A DNA stretch of 24,343 bases, taken from a virus. The notes beneath the pieces are model-generated. The model saw nothing but the letters and a program-made list of their open reading frames with translations, was not told where the DNA came from and did no database searches. Numbering within the stretch: the stretch's first letter is position 1; every line of letters begins with the position of its first letter. Below are positions 1-9,235 of this stretch, piece after piece. The translations under genes and the position numbers were made by a program. The stretch is from positions 1 through 24,343 of the IMG/VR virus record IMGVR_UViG_3300025652_000531. One strand, given 5' to 3'.

Positions 1-3000
1 GATTTCCTTGCGAGACTGTCTGGACACGTCGCCGTGAACATTGATCTCGAAGTGTTGTGATGTTTGGCCTCTACGACCAGAAGCTTGAAGAACTGCTTTC
101 TTGTTTACTGGACCAACTTGACCGCCCTTTGCAAAAGCAGGAACGTTGTCATTATTGATAGCTTCAAGAAGAGGCTGATACTTCTTAGTCATTGATGCAC
201 GGGTTACAAATTCCCCGTTTGAGAGCATCGCTGCAATAGAGTCGCTGGTACCGGTTCCGGCACCTCGGATGAGACCACCAGTTGCAGCCGCAACAGGAGC
301 CGCGCCCCCGCCAAAGCCACCAAACAGCCCACCAATCCATTTGAAGATACCTGTTAGAGATTTTCCAATGGACTTGAAGATACCGGAGATAGCACCGCTA
401 CCACCGAACAACGCGGGAGTTACTTCTTGACTTGCAGTTTCAGCAACACCTGTGCCGAAGGTCATTGCCAGACCTCCACCTGCCTTAGTCCCTGCCTCGC
501 TAATGCCTGCAAACATATCATTAAATATTTGGTCAAGGCCGAGAGCATCGAATAAAGCGTCAGTGAAGCTTGCAGAGAACTCCTCAATTATTTTGCTGGA
601 GATCATATCAAGCAAGCCGCTGAAGAACTCTCCAAGGCTGGCAGAACCATCAAGCAGTGAGGTGAGGGAGCTGGCAAAGGTGTCCCGAATCTGTTCAGAA
701 GCTTTTCCAAGATCACTGATTTTAAGAGTCAGGGTGTCGATCGCTTGTGATGCACTGATTGCTTCAATAGAGCCGACTTGCATAGTTAGTCTTTGATTTG
801 TTAAGATCTTGATCTGTTCGGCAGCATCGTAAGCGAAGGCTGCTTGCTCCTTTGAAAGTCTTCCAAGGATATCATCACTAAGAGACTGCCCCCCAGCTTC
901 CATGCTAGCTTTTAGACCACCAAAGGTGCCGTCATTGAGACTCCTCATTGCAGTGAGTTCAGCTTCTTGCATAATTTTCAGTGATTTACGACGAAGTTCT
1001 ACCTCATCAGCAGCTGATTTATTAATTGCTTCTTGAGCTTTCAGATAGTCAGCCGAAGCAGCAGTCAAGTTGCCAATAGTGGACTTAGAAAGGTTAGCCA
1101 ATACTTCGATTGGTGCATTCACACTCAAAGTAGAAAGACCTTCATTGAAGGCTTCCCACCACGTTTTAGCGGCACCTCCACCACTCTTTCCAGCTGGAGA
1201 ACTCGATCCAGAACTTGAATCCGAGCCAATCGAACCGAGAAGTTTTTTGATATTTTGCTCCAAACCATCGGCACGGTTCTTGAGGCCGTTCATAGCGATG
1301 TCGGCTTGTTCTTGCGCCGTTGTTCCAATTTTTCTTTCAGCGGGGAGAACCACGCTGGATATATCACCACTACGGATGAGGAGGAGAACAGCAGCCAGCT
1401 TTGAGCCAAACTCTACAATCCTGTCAATGGACTCTTTGGAGAGTGTCATTGCGTCGCTTATACTAGGAGCGTCATCCACCATCGAGAAGACTCGCTCGAG
1501 TTTAGTTTCAGTGTCGGCAAACAGGTTAAAGACCTCTAGTTTTTGTTCTTCAATGTTGAAGAAATCAACTTCTTTCCCTGAGTAGGAAGCTATCATTTTC
1601 TCTAGCTCGTTAAGTTCCCCCTCAGCAAAGTCAAAATCTCCTGCTGAAGGTAGCCATTTGATTTCAAGGCCATCGGCAGCATCAGAGATCCTACGGGACA
1701 ACTGAACAAACCCAGAGTCAGTTTCAAGCAGAGCGCCATCTATCGTTGCACTTAGTACGTCACCCAGGTTTTTGAACTGAGAAGTCATGTAGCTAAAGTC
1801 TGCAGCATTCAATGATTGGTTAACAGCAGAAGTAAGATCTTCAATTGACGCAGCGTCAGCAATATCGGTGAAGTTATTGTTGAACTGGCTCCGGCTTATG
1901 GGTTCACCACCCTGCTGCATCTGTTTTGCATTGTAGGAGTTGAAGATCTGGCTCTTGGCGTTTTCAAGAGAGATGTTAAACAACCTAAGGGAGTGAGTTA
2001 CTGCATCGATAGTTTCTTGCGGTCTACCTCTCAGTTCCGCCATGGAGTCGATATCCGCCCCAGCGGCCCGCAGTGAAGAGAGTAGAGCTTGTAGATTTTT
2101 CTCGTATTCAGTAGCTGTACTTGCTTGTCCAAGAACTACCTCAGCCAGCCTCAAGTTGTAACTCAGAGCTTCCATTTCAGGAGCGTAGCTTTGGCCCGTG
2201 GACACCTTTCCGAGTGCGAGAAGTAAGCTCTCTTGAATTGCCATTCCAAGGTCAGCAGCGCCTTGAGACTCTAGCTCATCCCAGCTAATCTTACTAGATC
2301 TGTCCAGGAACGCCATCAACTCTTTGTTAGACGCAGCAAATGCCGCACTGAAGTCCATGGGAGACAAAGAATCTCCTGCGCCTAGACGATTCATCCGTCT
2401 ATCAATGAGCTCCGCTTCGGTCATTTTGCGGTCTACTCCAGGCGACATTTTTGGTGTTATCCAGTTAGTACCCTTTTGTAATGAGTATACAAGCTCATCA
2501 ATAGGCTTCGATAGGTTATACCCAAAGAAGCTGTTGAAAAAGTTTCTATCTCTCTCAGTTTTCCGTAACGCATCGGGAGTGGATTGCGCACTTGTGATCC
2601 TCGATGCTAGCATACGAGTGAAGACTTTTTGATTGAAGGCACTTGTGCCCAAAAGGCCATCACCCGTTTTAGGAGTTGGAACAGGTGTGTTGTCTTTAAC
2701 AGCGTTAGTTACAAGGTTTGTAGCGATTTTGACTTCTCGGATTTGTGCGCGAGTTAGTCTTCCCTCTCTCTCGTATATTGACTGGTTACGAGAAAACACT
2801 TTATTTGCGGTCGCAATTGCGGAGGTTATATTACTGAGTTGCTGGTCTGACATCAAGTTCAGGTTAACAGAATCCAAGGCATCTTTGAGGCCAAGGTCCA
2901 TAGTTCCAACTTTATCGAACTGAAGGAAACCTTCAATCTGAGATCTGGTCTTTCTAGCTAGCGCAGTGGTGCCAGTGAAGAAGTTGACCACTTGAGTCTT

Positions 3001-6000
3001 TGCCCAAGAAATCTTCTCCATAATTCCATTACCGGGGCCGAAGAGCCATAGTGTAAGGAAACCGGCTCCAGCTACCATCCCTAGAAACGGGAGGGCACCC
3101 ACAGCGATAGCGAATTTCCCAAGACCCATGATGGCACGTCCGATAGTGGAGAGGAAAACGCCAGCCCCACCAAACAGATACTTACCAATACGACCTGCGA
3201 CACCAGCCGAGGCCTTTACTGGGAGAATGTTATTGATGGTCAGGACAGAAGCTTTCAAGTAGTCAAAGGTACGTTGTAGCGCCCCAAAACTACTACGGCT
3301 ACCAGCTCCCAGGCCACTTGTCACAGTCAGTGCTGCAACGGCGACCTTCTTGAGTAATTTCAAGATTGTTCTGTGTCCAAAGACTCCAAAGAGAGCCAAG
3401 CCCACTAGACCAAACTCAAGACCACGAGACACAGCAGATACCGCAGATTCTGCGCCTGTAGCTGCGTTTGCAGCAGCGGTGAAGATACCAATGATAATCG
3501 CAGCGAGTGCTGCGGCCTTCATACCACTACCAAACATCAAGTTACTGAACAGACCAAATTTACCGGCCTTATCCTTGACCTTTCCTGATAACGTCGAGAC
3601 TTGGTTTGATACCGATAAAAAGAAGTCTTTCACTGACTGACCGACGGTCGACAAGCTCAAGGCAGACAGAACCATACTAGCCATGCCTGAGGCGTTGCCA
3701 GCACCCCCCGGACTACCAACAAACTTAGAGAAGTCTATTTTACTGAGATAAGTCTTCAGTTTAGATACTTGAGTTTTGAAGTTTGATGGGTCAAGGAAAC
3801 CCCCGATCCATACACGAGCCATTTTGGTCTTACGCGCCTGATCCGCCTGAAAGAAGGAGGTCATCGATGGGAAGTTTGTGGTGAAGAATTGTGTCAACTT
3901 TTGTTTTAGTTCTGCGCCTTTTCCTTTGGGTAGTAGGGTCTCAATCAACCCAGGCGCTGTGCTTTTTGTCGCTAACGTAGAGATAAGTAAACGCTTAACA
4001 CGATCGAGCGTGGTCTTCAAGAGTGATAAGAAGTTACCACGACCGAATAGGCCAAGGCCAACAAGACCTAGTCCTAATGATGTTGTTGTGAGCACCGACA
4101 GGGTATTGAAGTAGCCGGTCAGAGTACCCAGGATTGTAATAGCACCCAGACCCATTGCCAGGAAAGCTCGGGGTTGAGCTCCAAAAACTAAGGAGCTGAG
4201 AAGCCCTCCAGCTGGAAGTTTACCGGCCATTGTACCTACGCCTTGGCCCATGATTATCGAAATAATACCTGACAGACCAGATTGGAACGCTTTAAACTTT
4301 CCCGTCACCAAGCTAGCACCTGCACCTAAGAGTATAAAATCGAATATGCCTGAGCCTGGAACAAGACTCTTTATATAACTAATTGTTCTACCAATCACTC
4401 CAAAGTTAGCAAGAAATGAGTCTACAAAAGCAGTACCCATTTGAGATAGGGTACTAACCAACATTGGTATGTTTCTAAGAAGCTCATTTGCCATCTTTCC
4501 GAGGTGGTGGCCAATTGGTTCCGCTATTTTAGCAAATACCGCAGAATCATAGATTTCTTGCCCGGCCTGCTCAAAAGCCCTCGAAAGAACATCAGAGGTG
4601 AGTGCAAATAACAATACAGTACCGATAGAGGCTAGTTTTGATTTTGCAAAGACTGCCACAATACCCGTAAGCAAGCCCAGACCCATGAGACGACCAACGT
4701 CTTCAGAGAGCCCAGAGGTCACCTTCATCACCTCACCGATGAAGGAGGCAGTAGCAGCACCCGCAGCTCCTCGGAAATCTTTCATGGCATCCAGGATATT
4801 ACCCACAAATCCAAAGTCAGTTCTCATGTAGAAAGACCTGAATTGTGACTTAATATCTTTGAAAATGCCGCCTAGGTTTAGTTTTTCAATCTCCATCTTA
4901 ACATTAAGTTTGAAGGATTCCCGGCGAGTCTTCCTGGAAAATAGAGAATCATCCTCAAAGAGATCGCTGATATTCTTGAAGATAGAGTTGACAGTTCGGC
5001 TGAATGAATTGATGTATTCAAGCGCCTTTTTAGTGTGCTTACCCGCTAGGCTACTCACACCCTCCATAGTGTCAGTCCACCAAGAGTTACCAATGATTTC
5101 ATCGTACAACCAGAAGAACCAACCATTCACCTTTTTAGCGAACTGAGCAACTTTACCCAAGGATTCCTCCAGAGACATATCTGTAAGAGACTTAATACTT
5201 TTCGCTAGCTTCTCAAGATAGTTAGCCAGTCCTTCATTAGTGGTAACCACCTTGAAGAGCTCTGAAAAGCTATCTATGCTCAAGTCACCCATCGTTTCTC
5301 GCAGTTTGTCAACGTTACTTGCAAGGTTACCAACGTAGGTGGAGGCCACCTTAAAGATTTGTATGTTGGTTACTTGACCGAGAGAGGAGAGGACAGCGCT
5401 GATGCCGGAGAGGACCTTGACTATTGCAATCTCGGTGACCTTTTCGTAAAAGTCAGCTACGGATTTGATAGGAAAGTCTTCATAGGTTTTACGTAGAGTA
5501 TTGTTAAATAGGTACGTGGCGTTTGATACCATTTGCGCCGAGAAAGCATTGTATGACCGCAGGCCATTACGCGCCATTTCAGCGGGTAGGTCAGACATAT
5601 TTCGGAAGAATCGGTTGTAAGTCTGAGTTGCAATCTTAAACAAATTGATCTGATCTAAGATGTTATTGGTGTGAAAGCCTAGCGTGCTTGAAATGGATCT
5701 CATGAAAGAGGAATACATTTCTACAGCAACAAGGGAACCAAAGCTGTTTCCAAGATCCATGATCCCTTGGCTGAGCTTGATTATGCCCTCGTAGCCACCC
5801 TCAAAGCGGCCTCCAGTTAGGGCCATGATAAAATCGCGGTAGCTGTTAGCGACACCTTCTATGATCCTACCAAACTTTTGGAAGATAATCTGAGCAGTGG
5901 CAACCCAAAGATCGTTTGCTGGGTCTGCAATAAGGACGGTAAACAGTTCTTTAAGGAAGAACGCAGTAGTTTTTAACCCGTCTACTACATTTTCAAAGGA

Positions 6001-7428
6001 TACCTTACGGAATCTCAACATCTTTTGGTCGATGAGTCCTAGATAGATGCCAGTCTTTAGGAGCGTGATGTTAGCCTGACGGCCAAAGCGCTCAAACTTG
6101 TTGCCAACATTGAACCACTGAAGACCAACCAACCTGATTGAGTCTGCCATTGCATCTAGGGCACTCCTGAATTCCATAACTGAGTTAGCGTTAATCAGAT
6201 CAAAGAGAGCTCTTGAGATACCGGCATCCACAAAACTTAACATGGTTGCTCTCAGCCCCAGGAGCGAGTTAATGAGGTTTGTTGTAGCACCAACCATGAG
6301 GTAGTTAACAGCGACTGAGAAGTCATCTGCAAAGGTCCTCATTGGCGCTATCATGGTGAATCCAACTTGCATAACTCGACTGAAGATTGCCGACAAGATG
6401 TTACCAACACCTCCGAGAATTGAGAGCAAGTCGTAGATGGGGTATACAATGAACCGCTTGGCAGCAAAGCCAATGGCCGTCATCTTATTTTCCATCCCAT
6501 TCAAGATTTCGGTTACTCTGGAGAGGTTGTCAGCAAGACCTGCAGAAAAGCCAAAGCCTTTGTCAAAATTGAATACAGAGCGTTTAAAGGCATCTCCCAA
6601 CACCGTTTTGCTCTGAGCAATTGTTGCATTCATTATCTCAAATTCAGCACCAACCTTCGAAGCCTGATTGACCATTGCCTTCAAAACTACATCAGTAGTC
6701 AGCAGACCCTCAGCTGCCATAGCTCGTAGTGAGCCCATGCTGACATCTAACTCGTCTGAGATGGCTCTGGCAATCCGAGGCGCTTGTTCCAGCACGGAGT
6801 TAAGTTCCTGACCCCGGAGTGTACCGGAAGCAAGACCCTGGCCCAATTGGAAGATAGCAGCACTGGCAGATTCAGCTGAAGCTCCTGAGATGGCAAGAGA
6901 TTTTTGAACAGTAGAAGTGGCCTTCAACATATCTTCTAGCGAGGTGTTAGAATCTTTCAAGGCCAGACCGAAACGGTTGAAGGTCTCGGTAGTCGTGAGC
7001 ATTGAGGTCCGGCTCACAGCGGCAATATTGATCAGCGCCCTGCGCGTCTTTGCAAGATCGTCATTTCTTCCGGTGACGAGCGCAATCCGGTTGTCGAGGT
7101 TTACCAACTCATCAGAGATTTTGGCAAAGCCTTGTGTTATCAAACCACCTGTTGTGAGAGCTCCAAGGGCCAAAACGGTGCGACGCACTGCTCTTGTGAC
7201 TTTGGTAAAATTCTGCTCGATGTTTGCGGTGGTTCGAGTGACTTGAGTATTTAGTTTTCTTAATTCAGCAACCGCCGGGGCGGTCTGCACCTTGATAGTG
7301 CCAACTTTAGCAGCTGATCCCGACACTTTTTGCGCTTCTTTATCTAGTCCGCGAAATCTTTGGGAGAGGCGAGATAATGCTGAGTCTAGTTTTGCGGAAT
7401 TGGCTTCCATGTTTACGACTACAGTCAT
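1..7428 (-). CDS. Tail tape-measure protein, 3' end outside window
   Basis: One open frame runs from ATG 7428 to the left edge, at least 2476 codons, with the stop outside the window. The start has AGGAGA five bases upstream. The N-terminal ~60-260 residues match the tape-measure N-terminal domain: an AISDELDVSMGSLRAM-like segment near residues 216-256 is typical of it. The middle (about residues 1000-1480) holds several hydrophobic segments with a recurring GL-x-LFG pattern (near 1117-1131, 1335-1350 and 1446-1476), which could cross the host membrane at infection. Near the left edge a GGLIRGxGTGTSDSI...SNGEFV block, common close to the C-terminus of these proteins, suggests that little is missing. 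The protein sets tail length and lies inside the tail tube. At the usual ~0.15 nm per residue the tail would be at least ~370 nm. It follows the chaperone and gp10-like genes, as expected, but is separated from them by an intrinsic terminator. Confidence 0.93.
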   Translation of the reverse strand, partial: MTVVVNMEANSAKLDSALSRLSQRFRGLDKEAQKVSGSAAKVGTIKVQTAPAVAELRKLNTQVTRTTANIEQNFTKVTRAVRRTVLALGALTTGGLITQGFAKISDELVNLDNRIALVTGRNDDLAKTRRALINIAAVSRTSMLTTTETFNRFGLALKDSNTSLEDMLKATSTVQKSLAISGASAESASAAIFQLGQGLASGTLRGQELNSVLEQAPRIARAISDELDVSMGSLRAMAAEGLLTTDVVLKAMVNQASKVGAEFEIMNATIAQSKTVLGDAFKRSVFNFDKGFGFSAGLADNLSRVTEILNGMENKMTAIGFAAKRFIVYPIYDLLSILGGVGNILSAIFSRVMQVGFTMIAPMRTFADDFSVAVNYLMVGATTNLINSLLGLRATMLSFVDAGISRALFDLINANSVMEFRSALDAMADSIRLVGLQWFNVGNKFERFGRQANITLLKTGIYLGLIDQKMLRFRKVSFENVVDGLKTTAFFLKELFTVLIADPANDLWVATAQIIFQKFGRIIEGVANSYRDFIMALTGGRFEGGYEGIIKLSQGIMDLGNSFGSLVAVEMYSSFMRSISSTLGFHTNNILDQINLFKIATQTYNRFFRNMSDLPAEMARNGLRSYNAFSAQMVSNATYLFNNTLRKTYEDFPIKSVADFYEKVTEIAIVKVLSGISAVLSSLGQVTNIQIFKVASTYVGNLASNVDKLRETMGDLSIDSFSELFKVVTTNEGLANYLEKLAKSIKSLTDMSLEESLGKVAQFAKKVNGWFFWLYDEIIGNSWWTDTMEGVSSLAGKHTKKALEYINSFSRTVNSIFKNISDLFEDDSLFSRKTRRESFKLNVKMEIEKLNLGGIFKDIKSQFRSFYMRTDFGFVGNILDAMKDFRGAAGAATASFIGEVMKVTSGLSEDVGRLMGLGLLTGIVAVFAKSKLASIGTVLLFALTSDVLSRAFEQAGQEIYDSAVFAKIAEPIGHHLGKMANELLRNIPMLVSTLSQMGTAFVDSFLANFGVIGRTISYIKSLVPGSGIFDFILLGAGASLVTGKFKAFQSGLSGIISIIMGQGVGTMAGKLPAGGLLSSLVFGAQPRAFLAMGLGAITILGTLTGYFNTLSVLTTTSLGLGLVGLGLFGRGNFLSLLKTTLDRVKRLLISTLATKSTAPGLIETLLPKGKGAELKQKLTQFFTTNFPSMTSFFQADQARKTKMARVWIGGFLDPSNFKTQVSKLKTYLSKIDFSKFVGSPGGAGNASGMASMVLSALSLSTVGQSVKDFFLSVSNQVSTLSGKVKDKAGKFGLFSNLMFGSGMKAAALAAIIIGIFTAAANAATGAESAVSAVSRGLEFGLVGLALFGVFGHRTILKLLKKVAVAALTVTSGLGAGSRSSFGALQRTFDYLKASVLTINNILPVKASAGVAGRIGKYLFGGAGVFLSTIGRAIMGLGKFAIAVGALPFLGMVAGAGFLTLWLFGPGNGIMEKISWAKTQVVNFFTGTTALARKTRSQIEGFLQFDKVGTMDLGLKDALDSVNLNLMSDQQLSNITSAIATANKVFSRNQSIYEREGRLTRAQIREVKIATNLVTNAVKDNTPVPTPKTGDGLLGTSAFNQKVFTRMLASRITSAQSTPDALRKTERDRNFFNSFFGYNLSKPIDELVYSLQKGTNWITPKMSPGVDRKMTEAELIDRRMNRLGAGDSLSPMDFSAAFAASNKELMAFLDRSSKISWDELESQGAADLGMAIQESLLLALGKVSTGQSYAPEMEALSYNLRLAEVVLGQASTATEYEKNLQALLSSLRAAGADIDSMAELRGRPQETIDAVTHSLRLFNISLENAKSQIFNSYNAKQMQQGGEPISRSQFNNNFTDIADAASIEDLTSAVNQSLNAADFSYMTSQFKNLGDVLSATIDGALLETDSGFVQLSRRISDAADGLEIKWLPSAGDFDFAEGELNELEKMIASYSGKEVDFFNIEEQKLEVFNLFADTETKLERVFSMVDDAPSISDAMTLSKESIDRIVEFGSKLAAVLLLIRSGDISSVVLPAERKIGTTAQEQADIAMNGLKNRADGLEQNIKKLLGSIGSDSSSGSSSPAGKSGGGAAKTWWEAFNEGLSTLSVNAPIEVLANLSKSTIGNLTAASADYLKAQEAINKSAADEVELRRKSLKIMQEAELTAMRSLNDGTFGGLKASMEAGGQSLSDDILGRLSKEQAAFAYDAAEQIKILTNQRLTMQVGSIEAISASQAIDTLTLKISDLGKASEQIRDTFASSLTSLLDGSASLGEFFSGLLDMISSKIIEEFSASFTDALFDALGLDQIFNDMFAGISEAGTKAGGGLAMTFGTGVAETASQEVTPALFGGSGAISGIFKSIGKSLTGIFKWIGGLFGGFGGGAAPVAAATGGLIRGAGTGTSDSIAAMLSNGEFVTRASMTKKYQPLLEAINNDNVPAFAKGGQVGPVNKKAVLQASGRRGQTSQHFEINVHGDVSRQSRKEI

Positions 7429-7442
7429 AATTTTCTCCTAAT

Positions 7443-7472
7443 AAAAAAGCCCTACAGTTTTCACCATAGGGC
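7443..7472 (-). terminator. Intrinsic terminator just before the tape-measure gene
   Basis: On the minus strand a GCCCTA / TAGGGC 6-bp stem (7467-7472 with 7449-7454) with a 12-base loop is followed directly by TTTTTT (7448-7443). It fills the 50-base gap between the gp10-like stop and the tape-measure ribosome binding site. It would end most late transcripts before the longest gene and so lower its yield relative to capsid and tube genes. The function is inferred; the structure is seen directly. Confidence 0.75.
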
Positions 7473-7478
7473 CTTTGA

Positions 7479-7796
7479 TTACTTGTACTCTACCAAAGAG
7501 CCCTTTGGCTTACCGTGGCGAAGCAGAACAGACTCGATAAAGAAAGCAGGGGCTTGTTTTGATGAGCCTGCGTTCAACATCTTGACGTATTCTTGTGAAT
7601 TGGTTACAGTTGCGGTTTTCTGAGTTTTAACAGTTTCCCAGCTACTAGCTGCAAGGCCGGTCAAGACTGGCGTGTCAGCTGCGAGTTCTTCAGCCACCTG
7701 ATTTACAGTACCTTCAAACTCGTCATAACTCTTTTTTCTTACTGCTGCTTTTATATTTCGCAGCTCCTCTTCATACTTCAAGGATATCTTAATCAT
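7479..7796 (-). CDS. HK97 gp10-like tail-completion / head-tail joining protein
   Basis: A 105-residue protein. Residues 39-53 (AADTPVLTGLAASSW) and 70-90 (YVKMLNAGSSKQAPAFFIES) match the HK97 gp10-like pattern: a DTG.L..S strand, a Y.k.L..G segment, then a proline/aromatic segment before the last helix. Proteins of this family join the head and tail or complete the tail at the neck. It starts within the last 8 bases of the chaperone T frame, with a strong GGAGGAGGA site upstream, so translation is probably coupled. Its place between the chaperone and the tape measure is unusual; the family normally sits between head-closure and tail-terminator genes. Family assignment is by motif only. An alternative is an unrelated tail assembly factor. 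Confidence 0.6.
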   Translation of the reverse strand: MIKISLKYEEELRNIKAAVRKKSYDEFEGTVNQVAEELAADTPVLTGLAASSWETVKTQKTATVTNSQEYVKMLNAGSSKQAPAFFIESVLLRHGKPKGSLVEYK

Positions 7797-8423
7797 TAAA
7801 GGGGTCCTCCTCCGTGAATTTTCGTTTAAACCTCTCGTAAAATCTTGAACTCACCGAAGAGCCTGTGGACTCTGAATTCGAATCTTGAATAACCTTTAAA
7901 GAATGAAATAGATCAGATGGTTTCAGCTTATCGCTGCCACCGAAAGACATGGCGATAACTGCTGCCCGATTATCTTCGCGCCATCCGTAGGGACGTCGAG
8001 CAAAGTATTCATGCCAACACAGTTGTTCTTCATAGTCAAGCTGATCTAGTTCTTCCATTGTACGACCAAGGTAAAAAGCTAGCTCGTATTGAGATAACTC
8101 AGCTTCGGTTAGGCGTTTCCCTCAGCTGGCTCGCTGATACCCGAGTACTCAAGGCAACTCTGGGTGAGAGAAGCAAGGTCATCAAGGGGGAAGGCGTCAA
8201 ACTCTTCATCCGTCATATCTTCAGCACCAACGACTGTCATGCGGAGAACGAGGTTACGAATAGCGAGACCTTGCTCTTCTTCTGGAAGTTTCTGGAGAGC
8301 CTTGATGTCTTTCTGAAGTGATTTAACTTCTGAGCCAATTAGCTTCCGAACTTCAACAGCACCTTTTTCACCAAGGAAGTCGATTTTCTTAAGTTTACGG
8401 TCTTTGTTGAGCATGTTACGCAT
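7789..8423 (-). CDS. Tail assembly chaperone GT fusion (made by -1 frameshift)
   Basis: This is the frameshift product of the chaperone pair: residues 1-103 from the G frame (8423-8115), then a slip to the -1 frame, which is open from 8115 to the stop at 7789 (108 residues), ~211 in all. The T part reads ELAFYLGRTMEELDQL, then YFARRPYGWREDNRAAVIAM, matching the 'xAFYLGRTxxEL...(W)REDxRAAxIA' pattern of lambda gpT-type domains. In the lambda family GT binds the tape measure and recruits the tube protein during tail assembly but is not in the finished tail. The T frame also has an internal ATG at 8058, but it lacks a convincing ribosome site and would lose the YLGRT segment, so the fusion is the better model. 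Confidence 0.85.
8109..8423 (-). CDS. Tail assembly chaperone G (unshifted product)
   Basis: A 104-residue acidic protein with a long helical middle (about residues 27-65) and a C-terminal MTDEEFDAFPLDDLASL segment, as in gpG-type chaperones. The start is ATG 8423, with AGGAGA eight bases upstream; it overlaps the end of the preceding gene by 8 bases. The frame ends in GCC TAA directly after a GGGAAAC slippery heptamer, so most ribosomes should stop here and a minority continue into the T frame. It follows the tail tube gene and precedes the tape measure, which is the standard place. Confidence 0.85.
   Translation of the reverse strand: MRNMLNKDRKLKKIDFLGEKGAVEVRKLIGSEVKSLQKDIKALQKLPEEEQGLAIRNLVLRMTVVGAEDMTDEEFDAFPLDDLASLTQSCLEYSGISEPAEGNA
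8115..8121 (-). promoter_or_regulatory. Programmed -1 frameshift site G GGA AAC
   Basis: In the G reading frame the bases read G GGA AAC GCC TAA, a canonical X XXY YYZ slippery heptamer three bases before the stop. Lambda uses G GGA AAG at the same point. After the slip the reading continues CGC CTA ACC GAA into the T frame with no stop. I did not identify a strong downstream stimulatory hairpin or pseudoknot. Confidence 0.88.
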
Positions 8424-8649
8424 TTGTGGATTCTCCTACAATTTCATTGTTATTTGATTTGATTTCTTCGATAAGTTGGTTGAGCTGAGACAGGTTGTGG
8501 AGAGTCACCATGACTTCTCGCGTTGCATCTGAATCACCTCGAAATTCTTCAAGTCGAGCGATCGTTTTTTGAGTGCTGATCGATACACTATTTTGCATGT
8601 GACGAAGGGTTTCCCTAATCACATAGTCATTACTGAATGGTTTACTCAT
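8416..8649 (-). CDS. Small protein before the tail chaperone, unknown function
   Basis: A 77-residue protein from ATG 8649 (MSKPFSNDYV); the site AAGGA lies seven bases upstream, so I prefer this start over the GTG/TTG-type start 27 bases earlier. It is mostly helical and polar, with no cysteine or membrane segment; a possible coiled-coil lies at residues 25-67. It stands between the tail tube and chaperone G and overlaps G by 8 bases. The position suggests a tail assembly factor or a second small chaperone, but I do not recognise the family. Confidence 0.7.
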   Translation of the reverse strand: MSKPFSNDYVIRETLRHMQNSVSISTQKTIARLEEFRGDSDATREVMVTLHNLSQLNQLIEEIKSNNNEIVGESTNA

Positions 8650-8668
8650 TTCATTATCCTTGGATGGT

Positions 8669-8691
8669 GGGGCCACCGATGTGGCGACCCC
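8669..8691 (-). other. Hairpin after tail tube gene, no U-tract
   Basis: On the minus strand GGGG-TC-GCCAC, loop ATCG, GTGGC-CCC forms a stem with a two-base bulge just after the tail tube stop. No T-run follows, so it is not a standard intrinsic terminator. It may protect the 3' end of a processed tube mRNA, or may reduce read-through. Confidence 0.45.
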
Positions 8692-8702
8692 TCCTAAGTT
8701 GT

Positions 8703-9230
8703 TTATACAGTGAATGGACCGAAGAAGTCTGACTGGATAGACAGAGCAACAGTCGCAGTAGATGCGTCATCACGTGATGGGTTGATCAGCAGTGATTCGA
8801 TCTTACCGACAAAGTAAACGTTAGCGTTAGGGACTGTGCCCAGACCACCAACAGTTGCTGTCAGGTCAACTGGCTCGGAAGGCAGCAGCGAGAACTGGAA
8901 TACCTTAGCGACGCCATCAGCCACGTAGTCACCGAGAGTTGTGCCAGCGGCCCACTCTGAAGGTACGTAGTTGATTGTCAGCTCCAGATCAGGGGCATCG
9001 GACTGAGCGCCGATGGACTGTGTCTGAGCCTGGCCGTAGACAGGAACCTTGACGATGTTCGCGGGTGTACCGAAGGACGGCATGTCGCGGATGTTTTCGA
9101 CTTCGTCGTAGTCAGCCACAAGGGCAAATAGACCTGCAAGGTTTGCCTCAGAGGTGACGCTAGGGACTGCGCCGTTTGCGATGGCCAGTGCAGAATACTG
9201 AGCCGCGCTAATTGATGTTGGGAATGCCAT
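8703..9230 (-). CDS. Major tail tube protein
   Basis: A 175-residue, alanine- and beta-rich protein of the size usual for siphovirus tube subunits. It has an N-terminal helix, then a DMPSFGTPANIVKVPVYGQ strand region, a DLELTINYVPSE strand and a C-terminal VALSIQSDFFGPF end, compatible with the shared tube/gpV fold. It lies between the tail terminator and the chaperones, exactly where the tube gene is expected. The start ATG 9230 has GGAG ten bases upstream. The family call rests on position, length and strand pattern rather than a diagnostic motif. Confidence 0.8.
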   Translation of the reverse strand: MAFPTSISAAQYSALAIANGAVPSVTSEANLAGLFALVADYDEVENIRDMPSFGTPANIVKVPVYGQAQTQSIGAQSDAPDLELTINYVPSEWAAGTTLGDYVADGVAKVFQFSLLPSEPVDLTATVGGLGTVPNANVYFVGKIESLLINPSRDDASTATVALSIQSDFFGPFTV

Positions 9231-9235
9231 AGTTG

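Noticed and set aside
452-7246. Plus-strand ORFs of 77-171 codons across the left third
   Set aside because: They lie antisense to the continuous tape-measure frame, lack ribosome sites and show no protein-like domain pattern.
8058-8321. 87-codon plus-strand ORF in the chaperone region
   Set aside because: Antisense to chaperone G and the T-frame extension, both well supported.
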